Positions 34,080 through 45,842 of a stretch of DNA of 64,000 nt are shown here, piece by piece (the first letter of the stretch is position 1; each line of letters starts with the position of its first letter). This DNA is from Panaeolus papilionaceus. Lineage: Eukaryota; Basidiomycota; Agaricomycetes; Agaricales. Where the stretch lies: contig JADNRZ010000005.1 of NCBI GenBank assembly GCA_015501605.1, forward strand, positions 124,001 to 188,000, given 5' to 3'. Position numbers and translations under genes: made by a program. The notes under the pieces are model-generated. The model made no database searches. It was given only the letters and a program-made list of their open reading frames with translations, and had not been told where the DNA came from.

Positions 34080-36093
34080 TTAAACCTTTTTACAAAGACG
34101 AGTTCCATCGTCAATAATTTCCCAGTCCTCAGTACCCGGCGTGGTGCGAGCGTAGAAAACGCCCGTGGGATCCCAAGTCTGCTTGAGACTGTAGAGTCGA
34201 GGGTAGTTGGATCCCCAGTAGGCGTGCTGCCAGTTGGGTTCCTCGAGATCCCCCTGATGCGAGTAAAAGTTAGTCAGGTATGAATGGCTTTGTGTCTCGT
34301 AATTTCCTCATCACGTACCTCGTTCACGTATGCACCGCCAGTTGGGCCAGCTTCCCTCAAAGCTTTTCCGACGACATTCGTGATTTTATTCTGGCCAGCA
34401 GCCTTCTCAGAAAGAGGGGCGTTGCCAGGCATTGTAAGTGAGGTGATCGTGAAGCTCGAACCATTGCGCCAAACGGGGTTGACAGCATTGTCGGCTGTTG
34501 GGAGAGCATTACCAGGACCGACGATGTGACCAATGAGGAAGACATTGTTATCGGCAGCAGTGCGATAGGCCTGAGTGATGGCTGTGGCATTCTGGGCGAT
34601 GTCGTTCTTCGAGAACAACCATCCACCAACTTGCGCGCTGGCCCAAGAGCTCTCGTCCTCGAACATGTCAATGTAAAGATCATAGAAAGTATGGAATTCC
34701 TTGGTGGCCGTCGAGTAGGGTACGTTCTGCGCCTCAAGAGCGTTGAACATAGGCTGTGCGACTTGAGCGAGCTGGGTAGCAGTCATGTTAGGTCCAACAA
34801 TGGGCTGGACGTGTAGCCTTAGGTGCATGAGTTCGTAGTAGACAAAGACCCCGTTGTCGACCCAGTGGTTAGAGAGGTCATGAACTGCGCTGACTCCTTT
34901 CCAGAAAACGTCAAGGTCGGTGGTGTGAGTGAAGTTGATGTTCAGGCTGATACCAGCAGTTGGGAGCTCAGGGAAGGTCTTGACGGTAACAGAGAGGACG
35001 ACTGCGAAGGTAGAGGGACCTCCGCCCTTGAGAGCCCAGAAGAGGTCGGAATAGTGTTGCGCTTTGACGGTCCGGAAGTGACCTGCAGCAGTTAGAACTT
35101 CGAACTCGAGAACTTGATCGGCAGCTATAAATTGGGATAACGGTGTTAGTCATTGGGAGGTGGATGAATAGTTGAAGCTGGAACACACCCATTCCATAGA
35201 ACGAAGACAGAGGACCGTGTCCTCCACCCTGGATATATCCACCGGCAAATCCCACCGTCTGTTAAGAATTACTTGTCAGCACAAAATGCACGGCGTTCAA
35301 TACAATTTGCTCACGGGACATTCTCCACCGACGACGACGACCGGGGGATTTTGTTGATTGGCCAATGTATAAAGCTCCCTCAATTGCATGCCAGCACCGA
35401 CGCGAACAGCTCCTCCTTTGTATCCACCAGGTCCATTCCACCTATCGAAGAATCGAGCCTCCTTGAAAGAATGGGTGTTCAGCACGAGAGCGCCAAAGCC
35501 AGTAGAGCGACCCATAAAATCGTGACCTGTATTGCGTACGACAAGACGAACATTGTTATTGCGAGCGAAGTCGACAGTTGCTTTGATGTGCTGACGAGTC
35601 TTGGCGAGAACAACCCAATCTCCGTAGAATCCGCGAGTACAGATCGCCTCAGGATGAGGGGCAAGAGGAGAGCACGTTTCGTTAGTCCAGTAAGTCCACA
35701 TGTTTGCGATCGGATGATCAGTGCTATACATGGAAAGAGTCAGAAAAAAAAATAGACTGAGTCGAAGAATTTAACGCACGTCCACTGCTGATTAGGGATA
35801 TTCGCTGTCACTTCGGCACATTTCTCCGCATTAAACGTAGGGATGCCATTCATAGAGGCATAACAGGGTGCAGCGGGGTGAATGGCGACCTGAAGGTTTC
35901 CACCAACAGTCGAGTTAAGACGCCGCCATTCTTGATCACTGGGGTAACATCTATCGCCTGGGTAGCATTTGCAGCGATACGTTTGTCCACCCCGTTCTGC
36001 GAGGGGTCCTTCAACCAAAGGGTCGACAGAAAGGTCCTGGGCAAAAGTCCCGAAAGCAGGGAGGAGGCAGACCAGCAACCCGAGTCGCAGCAT
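34080..36093 (-). CDS. Secreted FAD-linked oxidase, berberine-bridge-enzyme type
   Basis: This minus-strand gene of about five exons starts at 36,093 and stops at 34,080 (...DDGTRLCKKV). The N-terminus MLRLGLLVCLLPAFGTFA is a signal peptide. The FAD-binding PCMH domain shows VVRNTGHDFMGRS, where the His is the usual covalent FAD site, and GECPTVGFAGGY spanning an intron, where the Cys is the second covalent site. A C-terminal BBE segment follows (YWGSNYPRLYSLKQTWDP). This combination identifies a bicovalent flavoenzyme of the BBE-like family, which oxidises sugars, alcohols or alkaloid-like compounds with O2, producing H2O2. It acts outside the cell or in the secretory path. The substrate cannot be inferred. 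A TATA-like ttatatat lies near 36,151, about 60 bp upstream of the ATG. Confidence 0.9.
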
Positions 36094-37216
36094 TGTAGAA
36101 GATAGAGTTGCGTTTGGGGCGTGGAGCGATGGAGGGTTTGCTTGTAGGTATTATATATCTGGGCTACATAAAGTTGCATTTCGCCGTGCCTGCGCCCCTC
36201 TCGGACGATATGTAAAGAGCTTACACCTTCGCGGCCTCCATCTTGAATGCACGATGACTTGGTTATAACGATGGGAAGATTAACCAACGGCAACCTCGCC
36301 CAAGGAGTGACGGTGATTGGCTGAGGGCTGATAAGAGATGTTCCAGAGCGTCTTGGTCAAAGCGCATTTTGCCATGACCATGTGTGCATGTGCAGTATCT
36401 CCGGCATTTTCACTGTCGAAGTCGTGACTCGTCATCATTGACCTATTAGTATATGTAGTCAGAATTTACCGGGCCAGACTTTCAACAATCCCAATAAACC
36501 AATATAACGAAAGCTTTCTGAGAGGGCACTATGCTGACACCCCAAGATTTGCAACAGACCTTAAGTTACCTACGAATAAAACAGATGGGTTGATCATCAG
36601 ATAGTCAGCCAGGGAGAGAGCATAGGAGACATAATATGCAACAAGACATTATCAAACACGCACCGCTTAGCCAAAGTCTAATACTGACATGAACAGCTGT
36701 ATCGTTTCCCGTTTCCTTCCATGAAAGTCCATCATATGTACCACAGCAGCACACGGCTCCGAAGTGATGATATATGTTCTGGGTCGTCACCAATCTCGTG
36801 AAAACATCGCCAGGCCTCATTTAAGTACCTCGCGTGATCGTGACAACGAGCGATGTTCACCCGTGTTCGTGAATACCGCTTACTATTAGTGTGTACCAAA
36901 CGGAAATAATCACTACATATGTACGGCACTCACCTCGATGTGTGTACTTATGTACCACCTTCATCCTCTTCCAAAGTTTGTAAAACCCTCGGAGAAGCTG
37001 TAGAAAGCAATAGATGTGCTTCTATACCTCAAGGCTCGCGCCTTGAGATGCCATGGTAATAATCTCATCAAATTCGCAGATATCGCAGCACATGTAAAAG
37101 CTTAAACCGTCAACACAAAAACAAGAAGTAAATATGATTAATATATTATCCGCACCACTTGGCCCTTTGAATCAACGAAAGGACGCAAGCCTCATTTCAC
37201 AACAAGCTCGTCAACT
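36094..37216. other. Intergenic, about 1.1 kb
   Basis: This contains the oxidase promoter (TATA-like box at 36,151-36,158) and the 3' side of the condensin gene. No reading frame with homology, no RNA gene and no repeat was recognised. Confidence 0.4.
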
Positions 37217-40200
37217 TCATCCCGAATATCCTCCAAAGTCATCTGATGAAGCACCAAGCGCACTTGCAACTTCATCAGCGTCGTCATCCGAATCAGCAGC
37301 GACCGAAGATGCAGATACAACCGGTGATGCTGCCTTGGCTTTTCTCTCTTTACCGCGAGGGGCAGGAGCAGGAGCTGCTTTCCGTGTCCGAGTCTGACGA
37401 GTAGGCCGCTTGGGGGTAGGGCTTTGGGGAGGGCTATCGTCATTTTCGTCATCACTGTTTGTCGGCGTAACGTCCTTTAGTGTCTTGGATTTTCTGATGG
37501 TGGAGACGCGGATATGAGCTTATGTGTATGCGGTTACGCATTGAGACTCACAAAGGGGCCTTCACCCTCGTTCTCTTCCGGTTAGCCGGCGAATTGGCAA
37601 CGCCTGGCACTGGTTCATGGACGCGTCTAGAATAACACCAATAAGCCACAGTCGAGCACAAGATGGAACTTGACCTTACTTGGTACCCTTCTTTTTGGGT
37701 GTCGCTGTAATAGTCTCAGGTGGGATGTTTTCATCATTTGAACTAGGGGAGGCAGTTGGATCGGGTTTCGCTCTGAGGGAATTAACGTTCCTTTTTGTTT
37801 CGTTTTAGGTAATAATCAAGTTACATACCCTCGCTTTGCTCGTGTGGTTGCTGGTGCTTTGGCGACTTTGGCAACAGCAGGCTTCCTTCCACCTCGCTTA
37901 GCTGGTGGAGGTGTAGGAGTCCGAGATCTACAAGTAACCAATATCAGCGACAGTCCAAGGTCTAAAAGCAGGCGTGCCAACATACTTCACTGTGCTTGAC
38001 TCCGATTGATTATTATCGTCGTCAGAATTAGCCACACTTTCGTCCCTATGAGCGTGCTTGTCAACATTCTGAAATGAACGGAGGGCTTTGCGACATACTC
38101 TTCGTCATTTGCCATGTCTGACTGTGCGTCGACAGGCACTTCGTTCTCTTCTGCATCATCTGCTGTCTCCTCATCCATGTCTTTCTCTGCAACAACGTCC
38201 TCTTCTTCCGCTTCTTCGTCGCCTGCTTTCTCCGGACCCTCTTCTTGTTCGGCCTCTACCTCTTCCTCCTCTTCCTCCTCCTCGTCATCGTCGTCATCAT
38301 CATCATCCATCGCTCGCCTCTTCCCCTTGGCTCTCCGCGAGGCTCCATCTTCCCTCTCGCCTGGGACTTCAACGCCTATTCTCTGATAGATATCCCTAAA
38401 CTCGTCATCTACGTATTCGCGTGGTTCAATAGCTTTAATTTCTTCCGTGAACGTGGTGGTGAACCGCTTTTTGAACTTGTCAAACAGTTTCTCAATTGTC
38501 GTGTTCTCAAAGGGACATTGCTAGATGAAGCAGAATGGGTCAGTACAGTCAAAGCAGCAAAACTGGAGGGGGGACATACGTCTTCGTGATTAGTTAGTAA
38601 AATATTAAGTTTATGTATGGATCGCGAGTCCAGTTTGTTGTCGATCTGAAGTTGACCCAAAAGCTGGCACAGCGCCTTCTGCTCATCCACTAAACATGCA
38701 ACAAGCCATAGGTCAGGTGTTAAGGCACTGTGAAGAGAATAGTCACTCACCACCCCGATCAGAGTCATACAGTGCAACGAGGATATCAACAGCAAGGTTG
38801 ACATGCGCATTTGGAACCTGCTTGGCTTCCTCCTCGTCTTTTGTACTAAAGAAGTGATCCATCCATCAGCTCAAATTCTCGCCCAAAAATAAAAAATGAA
38901 CGAACAGCTCAGCAGCTCTTTGGGGATTAGTCCAGTCAACCATGAGCAGACCAAATTGGTAAGGGGTAATCATCTGCTGATCATCTTCAAGTTCTTGGTG
39001 CATGCGAACAGCGAGGTCGAAGGTAGAAATGAATACCTAAGGATATTTCAGTAAGCAATGTCTTTGAGGGTAGATCACCACGCTTACAGATTGTACCCTA
39101 AGCCTGTTATCAACAGATGCATAGGAGTAAACTGGGAAGAAATATGCGAGACATTGTCGTAAAGCTTGGTTCTCTGTGGTTGTTGGGGATACATAGAGAA
39201 GCGCAAGGCATGTCAGAACCTGTGGGCAAAAAAAAATTAGCGTCACAGTGGCGTGGCGAAGTGGAGCGGAGCGGTGTACCCTATCATCTTTGATAATCCC
39301 AGCAAGCAGAAGTTTGCAAAGGCCAGTGGCGAGAATGGCCTGTGACTCAGGGGACTCCTCGTTTTCAAGGGATTGAAGAAGGAAATCCACGATACGTTTG
39401 GACTTGAAGGCAGGATTAGATGAGAAATAGCGACCACGTTGTAGTAGACTCACAATCTCCTCTGAACGTCCAAAGAAATCCTGGTCATACATGATCAATA
39501 AATCCAGAATGATGCGGAAGACTTGGATTTTCAGCTCGCTTGGTGCGTTCTGTGCCTGGCTCATGAAGAGTTGGAATGAACTCAAAGCCATGTTCTGGAT
39601 ATTGCGTCAGTTACGAGTCGCGGTTCCGTTTCAAGAGACTTGCCTTAGCGATAAGACAGCATAGACCCAAGCTAACAAGAGCCTTCTCTCGCATCGCCAA
39701 CTCTTTACGTTTAACGGACGGGATGATCAAATCACCCAGAATGCCCTCCAAAGTTGAGTTGTCTTCAAAGGTCTGTTCCAAGATCAGCATATTGAAACAC
39801 AATCAAGCCAAACATAATCTCACACCGTGAACGCGCTCCAGCATGGCAATGCAAAGCATTAAGCAGCGAATGTCAGTGACATCAGCTTGGAATCTCTCCT
39901 CTGGTGAGAGATCTTCTCTCGACTTCTTCTTACGGAGTGACTTGTCTTTCCTTGTCGTGGCCACTGAAATGTCGGATTGGCCGTCATCGATCTGGTTAGA
40001 CAATGAGCTTCGGCTTCCGATGACACTGAATTGAACATACCAAGTTCTCTTCAACTGCCTCCTCTTCTTCACTTTCACGCAACTCGACAATGATTTCCAC
40101 GACGACACGAATTAAGTCTCGCTCAGAGGGCATGATGCCTTTCAAAACATCCAGGCAACGTTCAATCAAACCAGGTGGAAGCTGAGGATGTGCAAGCATA

Positions 40201-42009
40201 TCCTCTGAAAGCGCGAACAAAAGGCAACAACTCCGGGTCAGCACAAATGGGAACCAATATTGAGGTATTAACACTCACTGACGACGGAAAAGACCTTCCT
40301 GCGACCGATTTCGTCCGCATAATCTAGCTTGAGAGCCATTCTCAACAGCTCACTCATGATTACCTCCCTTCTTGCTAGCTCTTCTTCTAGTTCTTCGTCT
40401 TCTTCCTCGACATCCATACCAGCTCGCAAGAGCTTGGCGCTGGAAATATCTTGCAAAACAGCAAGAAGACGATTATAAGCCTCTTGAATATGGAAAGCAA
40501 AGGCTGTAACGACAGGCAGCGATGCAGAGTCGAGTCTAGCTTCATTCTTGCTGCTGACACAATGCTCAACAAAGACGCGAGCCAAAATGGCACTTTCTGG
40601 TGTAAGCTCTTTCCAATAAAGATCTGGAAGAGGATATTAACATGCGAAGAACTTGGTTTCCAGGGAGGCTTACCTGTGAAAACAAAGGCCTCTGCAACGT
40701 CGGGTCGGGTGGTAAAGATAGAAAGGAGTGCGTCAACGGCAATGACCTCTCCAGGACCAACCACGTCAAACAAGGTAAGGAAATGGACAAGACCCTTCAT
40801 AGCTCCAGCATCGTCTCCCTCCCATGCAAAATCATCCTTCTTCACATCCGCGATCGCGGCATCAAACCAGGAGGCAACAAGTTTCCCCGCCGCAACACGC
40901 ACACTGGGTTCGCGGTCTCCCAGCCCATCCTTGACGAGTTGCTCGCGTTGGGCTATACTGAGCCTACGTGGGTCTCCAAGCCTGGCTTGGAGGATACTTC
41001 CATAGACTAGTTTGCGAGTGATAGCATCCACGTCTCTCGTACGAGTAAGCAGAGTATCAATGGACATAGGGAGAATCGGTGTATGAAGAAGGGCTGCTCG
41101 GCGCACTTCACTGGAAAAACAAAGATAAAGTGTATGAGGAAACAGGAAACAGAGTATTCGGGTAGCACATACCCAGCTGGGTCCGTCGATAAAGTATGTA
41201 GAAGTGTTTGTAGAATTGAGTCCTGCTGCTTCATTTCATCTTCATCTTCACTTCCAACGAGCTTGGATAATGCAATGACTGCATGGGCGCGGATGTGGGT
41301 TTCTTTGTCGTTAAGGCGATCTATTAGTGCGGATTTGAGGTCGTTATAGGTATCTTCACTATACATACATTAGCTTAGATATCGTGAATGGAAATGGCGA
41401 CATACTCAATCTCTCCTAAGAAAGAAATCATCTCCGCGACGATTTGAATGCATCTGAACCGGACGTTCTTGTCTTTGGCCACGAATCCCGGAATCAACCA
41501 ATTGAGTAGGCATGAGATGAATCTGGAAACAGAAGTTTCCTCATCGTCGTCGTCGTTTTGCTGACGTGTAGATGCAGATGATGAGCTGGCTTTTTGAGAT
41601 TTGGCTTCAATGGCTATCAAAACCATATAAATTAAACGTCTAGTCCACTGAAGTATGCAAACGCACCTTTCTCATTCATGAATTTCACGAATGATCCTAT
41701 GTATTTCACCACACGATCCGCATTGCCAACTCCTTTCTTAACAACCAAAACGCGGTTAACAAGATCAAGAAAAGCCTCTTGAAACGCTTCCTCTCCGATT
41801 AAACTGACTGTATCTGTGCCCTTCTTCTTGGATGGTACAGACTCTGCCACTTCTGAGGCTTGGATATGAATCTTATACAGAGCAACGCAATTCTTCTTGT
41901 GGTTTGCCGCCGAAAGTTGTGCCTGTTCAAATATCGCACCCAGAGAAGCATGCAGATTGTCGAGATCAAGTGGTTTGCTGGCGGCCGACTTGGATTTTGA
42001 AGGTGCCAT
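37217..42009 (-). CDS. CND3: Condensin complex subunit 3 (Cnd3/Ycg1/CAP-G)
   Basis: This long minus-strand gene has a dozen or more exons, from ATG at 42,009 to a TGA at 37,217. The N-terminal exons resemble CAP-G: a helical start (LHASLGAIFEQAQ), then KDKNVRFRCIQIVAEM, the repeat unit LIDRLNDKETHIRAHAVIALSKL, EVRRAALLHTPILP with RTRDVDAITRKLVYGSIL, and the Cnd3 C-terminal domain with SQAILATGLCKLLLAGIIKDDRV and ALRQCLAYFFPVYSYAS. A long acidic run of Asp and Glu (38,130-38,310) and a basic Pro/Arg tail with KRPTRQTRTRK follow. The protein is the HEAT subunit that, with Brn1/CAP-H, anchors condensin on DNA for mitotic chromosome compaction in the nucleus. An MCB-like palindrome upstream suggests cell-cycle control. 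The exon borders in the last third are approximate. Confidence 0.9.
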
Positions 42010-42176
42010 TATTGGTCAAACCTTGGCGGTAGTGTTTAAAGATAACGCCCTAGATACCGAAGAATGGCGACCCGTAGATATTTAAGATATTAACAAGATG
42101 GATGGTGGTATCAACCCTGAGAGAATTCAAACTGGCGTGTTCGTTGATTGTGCTGATTCGCGTGATGCGACGTGAC

Positions 42177-42204
42177 TGACGCGTCAAATCGTGTCGCGTC
42201 AAGT
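42177..42204. promoter_or_regulatory. MCB-like boxes upstream of condensin gene
   Basis: The 10-bp palindrome TGACGCGTCA (42,177-42,186) contains ACGCGT, the binding site of MBF-type cell-cycle factors, and is followed by TCGCGTCA about 10 bp away. They lie about 170-190 bp upstream of the condensin start codon. MBF control of S-phase and mitotic genes is known in other fungi; its action here is inferred. Confidence 0.5.
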
Positions 42205-42563
42205 CTAGCGGCATCTGTCGGTCCGAGACTCCGACAACTCTCAAGAATTTTGGCTTTGGGCCGAAAAAAGGCACCGTAGAATTGAATTTAATCGACATAT
42301 TGCGCGCTGATTGCTGCGTCATACTATAATCTACCAATATCTTAGGATAGCGCAAAGTTCCCATTCCAGTTGACCTGCCAGTGGTGGATGTCAACCTAAG
42401 TCACAGATTCGAGAGAAGCGTTTGTCTCCCTCGAGGTGAAATGATCGAGTAATATTCTTGGGTAATAATGTGTTTGAAATCAACAGGCTCGTACGTGTAG
42501 CTAGATACATGGTATGACAATATCCCCTCCTTCACAGCTCCAAACATGCCGACGTATGGCAAT

Positions 42564-42811
42564 TTAAGTGATGGAGCAAAGAGCAACAGTCAGGCAGACG
42601 CCACCAACCTAATGTAACAACAGCCAGTGGGCTTTAGAAAGGTTACTAGTAGATGCGCAAAATAATAGCTTACTGGTCGATTGAAGCAGCAGATTTCATT
42701 GCTGTGACATAGGGAAGTGTTGGTAGCTGTGCACTCCCGCACTTGTTGCGCCAATGTCGAAGCAGTGACCAAGACCATCACAGCAGCCAGGGGTTTTATA
42801 GAAATAAACAT
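42564..42811 (-). CDS. Small secreted six-cysteine protein A
   Basis: Exon 42,811-42,674 and exon 42,608-42,564 join in frame to 60 residues. A signal peptide (up to about residue 21, MFISIKPLAAVMVLVTASTLA) precedes a mature part of about 39 residues with six cysteines, spaced C-x7-C-x5-CC-x8-C-x5-C. The splice sites were chosen because they recreate the pattern of the paralogue at 44,310 (GGVCLTVALC versus GGFCLAPVVC). The C-C-CC-C-C order is that of inhibitor cystine-knot miniproteins, but a fold cannot be proven from spacing. A 5'-UTR intron (42,812-42,857) ends directly at the ATG, and a TATA box lies near 42,921. It may be a fungal small secreted protein with a defence, developmental or interaction role; unknown. 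Confidence 0.75.
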
Positions 42812-42920
42812 CTGTAATGGCTGTTAAAGCTTTGGATAAAAGAGGATAAGGCCATACTTGCCTTGATACGCCTTATGCAAGACTTGTTTGCTGGCTCTGA
42901 CAGAGTTAGACTTGGTGACC

Positions 42921-42927
42921 TTTTATA
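42921..42927 (-). promoter_or_regulatory. TATA box of six-cysteine gene A
   Basis: The minus strand reads TATAAAA, about 110 bp upstream of the ATG and about 65 bp upstream of the 5'-UTR intron donor. The paralogue has a TATAAATA at a similar distance (near 44,684-44,691). Confidence 0.5.
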
Positions 42928-42939
42928 CATTTTCGTGCT

Positions 42940-44309
42940 CACAGAGCTGGCGGCTTCTAAAGTCAGGGTGGACGAGCCAGAAGAAACAAGATGTCAGATG
43001 ACTGGTACTGGAGCTAGAGAACGCATGCGTGTGTTGTCGAACTGTTGCACGAAGTGGATCTCGTACCTACCCCGCAAGATTGCCAAGTCATAATGTAAGC
43101 CCCCTTGAGGTCTCTGCGGTTTGGACACGGCGCGGTGGAATCATTCCGCTATCAAAAGAATTTGAAGACGTTCTGAAAATGGGACATATTTCTACATTTT
43201 TGTCACTCTCCCCAATTAACGATGGAGCGATGTCCTCCGAAACGTTGGATGAAGAGGGGTTCTCACGCCGCAATCGGAGACAAATGACGGCTCGAATGCC
43301 CTGCTCATTCATGACTTTACCCTCATCCCAATTCACCATTTCAGCATTTATCAGCTCTTAAAGATTCTTAAGCAGGCCTTATCTCAAGTGGATTGCCCTT
43401 CTGCATATGTTCTGGTTTGAACAGGGCAATCCTCCCCGTGAGGTGGCCTAATTACCGATATTAGCTCACCGAGTCATCTGAGGTTTGATTCGAATCCCAT
43501 CAAAGGCGGGGTCTCCGATATCTGCCTCACATTATGATATCACCGCTTCCCCGATTCGCAGGGACGTGAACAATTTATTGTGCCCGTCGTCTTCGAATGC
43601 CGCACCACTGACGAGGTTGCATTCTGGTCATAAGCGCTTAGCACCAGACAGCAAACACCCAGGCGCTCAGGTTTTGACATAATTTAAATGGCAGTAATCA
43701 AATGTAAAAATAACAAAATAGGAACTTCACTGGATACCACTAGTGGTGCTGCAAGTATCTTTTCGAAAGCGATGTCAGCGAATTGAGCGGACAAGTAACT
43801 CGAAGATATGGTGTGCGGATGATTCAAATATGTCTCGAGTGAGAATCCTCCGCATGGGCCAAGAGCTGTGATGTAACCATAGCTGAACTTCAATACCGAT
43901 GTCTTATGCGGAAGTTGATTGAGATTTTTGTCACTGTCTCATGCATCTCATCGCAAGCTGTTGTGAATTATTGTCGTCCTCTTTTCCCTAGGACATCCAT
44001 CCCTGCACAGCTGGTTCAAGAGGTGAAAAGTTAAGTATGCAAAATAAATGGACCTGTATTACCAGCGCATACTGCACAGAGGACTATTCAGACACAGAAC
44101 GAGCGCTCCTTCTTGCTTGAGGGGGGATCGGGCTCTTCAAGCGCTCAGGTAGAGATGGGATTCGCACAATGATCTTGATATCAATTTGATTTTGATTTAT
44201 TTACTCAGATAGAATCGGGCAAACTTATTTCTGCATGAAGTATATTGATTTATCTCTGGATTTCACGATAAAGGATTCTATGTGTACAGCATTACAATAA
44301 CATTCCGGG
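42940..44309. other. Intergenic between the two six-cysteine genes
   Basis: About 1.4 kb with no recognisable exon. Short frames at 43,029-43,361 have no homology or splice support. It presumably descends from the tandem duplication that made the two small genes, but no clear matching blocks outside the genes were seen by eye. Confidence 0.35.
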
Positions 44310-44562
44310 TTAAGTAGCAGCGCAGACAACGGGTGCGAGGCAAAATCCGCCAGTCTAAAGCAAAATATCTCAGTCATATGAAGAGGGAACAAATCACCCA
44401 ACGCACAAGTGGGTTGTAGCAGCATATCTCTTTCTTGCGGCATTGTGAATTGACCGTGCAGGGTCTGGGTGGTGGGCTACCGCCCTGGGGCTGAGGGATT
44501 GCAACAGCCGACGCGATGAGGAAGACAAGAACGGCTGTCAAAGGCTTGAATGAAACGAGCAT
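44310..44562 (-). CDS. Small secreted six-cysteine protein B
   Basis: Exon 44,562-44,407 and exon 44,354-44,310 join in frame to 66 residues. A signal peptide (MLVSFKPLTAVLVFLIASAVA) is followed by a short Pro/Gly-rich linker and six cysteines spaced C-x5-C-x5-CC-x8-C-x5-C. It is a paralogue of the gene at 42,564: same strand, same intron position and phase, same 45-nt last exon, and the same 5'-UTR intron (44,563-44,626) ending CAG directly before ATG. The linker before the first Cys is longer here. The duplication is tandem, about 1.5 kb apart. Function unknown; a cystine-knot-like fold is an inference from the cysteine order. Confidence 0.77.
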
Positions 44563-44683
44563 CTGGGTGAGCAAGACTACAATCAGTCGTCGAAAGACCA
44601 AACGCAAATCTTCTATGAGAACGCACCTTGATGTGCTTGATCTGGAGGAGACGCTGCTGCTGTTCGAAGGTGAATCGTCGCTC

Positions 44684-44691
44684 TATTTATA
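44684..44691 (-). promoter_or_regulatory. TATA box of six-cysteine gene B
   Basis: The minus strand reads TATAAATA about 120 bp upstream of the ATG and about 60 bp upstream of the 5'-UTR intron, mirroring the layout of gene A. Confidence 0.5.
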
Positions 44692-45340
44692 TGTGGGGGA
44701 CCTTGTGCGAGCTTCTGTGGGGCAGTTGTCCACATGGCCAGGGACAAGGGGTCAAATGAATTTTACAGAATATCGAAGGTACACATGTCCGATCTTTAAC
44801 ACTGGCACCACAAGGTCATGCAACGGCTTTAGGTGGGTCACCCACGTCTTTCATTCTCAGTTTTGTGCCAAGCTACTCTGGAATTCCTTTTAGATACCTG
44901 CGGTAACACTCCTATAAGCGATCGTTCTAGAGCTGAGCGAGATTCCAGAGTCGATCCAATGTCTCAATCGGGTCCGAAAAAGGGTCGATACTTTGAAATC
45001 ATAGTTTGTAGCTGCAGGCTGTGCAGAAGGCCTTGCGCTGTATCCTCGTCATGGATTCGATACGTGTTAGATAAACTTGGACAAAGTCTGCTTTTTAACT
45101 TCATATAGTCATTCTTTGAATCGAAATATCAACCACATCAACTCCATTGAACATGACTCCTGAGTATGCTTAGAAATATATACGAGTATTATCCTTAACG
45201 GTGTCAATAGATCGATTATAGAGGCTGGTTATACCGCGTCTATGTACGTTACGACGCACTCGCGGTTTCGATTCATGGGCCGTTACGAGCCGAAAGGGTC
45301 ATTGTGGTCTTGATGTGGCATGTTGGATAAACGGGCCCTT

Positions 45341-45460
45341 TTACAGCTAAATGCAAAACGATAGACCGCAACAGTTTACTAACACACACAGCGGAGTTTG
45401 AACACTTCTCTGTATGTGTTGCCCTTGGCCGTTGCCTGTTCGAAGCGATCCCGAAGCAAG
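45341..45460 (+). repeat. Inverted repeat, left arm
   Basis: The phrase ttacagctaaatgcaaaacg and the following atagaccgca recur in inverse orientation at 45,761-45,842, as does gaagcgatcccga about 80 bp further on. The arms are partly eroded. The spacing of about 300 bp suggests a decayed MITE or two opposed fragments of one element. Confidence 0.55.
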
Positions 45461-45760
45461 TGATTGATAACATAATGCACTACTCATTACTCCGGTCCCC
45501 CCTCACTGAGTCTTGCTGACTGCCCACCCCAGTTCATCCTATTCACTCCATTTTTCCCATTCAAAAGTCAGAAAAGCTCTTTGGGACATAGAAATGAGTA
45601 CATGGGCGCGTCTAGTTATTTTGGCAAGGTTGTAAACCTCATAAAATTTCGATTTCTAAATAAAATATATCTGAGCCCAAATTGACCCCTGGCCGTGATG
45701 TTTATCACTCTAGGCACTATGTCGATAGTCGTAATTCATAGAGCTATGTTCTGTCATGCT

Positions 45761-45842
45761 CGGGATCGCTTCGACCGAATTCAGAGTCCGACTCTATGTG
45801 TAGGTGCAGAGATGCGGTCTATCGTTTTGCATCTAGCTGTAA
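45761..45842 (-). repeat. Inverted repeat, right arm
   Basis: This is the inverse partner of 45,341-45,460. The match covers an approximately 32-bp core with two mismatches plus a second block containing tcgaagcgatcccga. No target-site duplication was identified around the pair. Confidence 0.55.

Noticed and set aside
38088..38399. Plus-strand Ser-rich frames opposite the condensin acidic region
   Set aside because: They are the antisense of Asp/Glu codon runs, which always read as Ser/Leu-rich on the other strand.
43395..43510. tRNA-like B-box (gattcgaatcc)
   Set aside because: No cloverleaf, anticodon stem or proper A-box could be built around it; same for the ggttcgatt phrases near 56,448 and 56,550.
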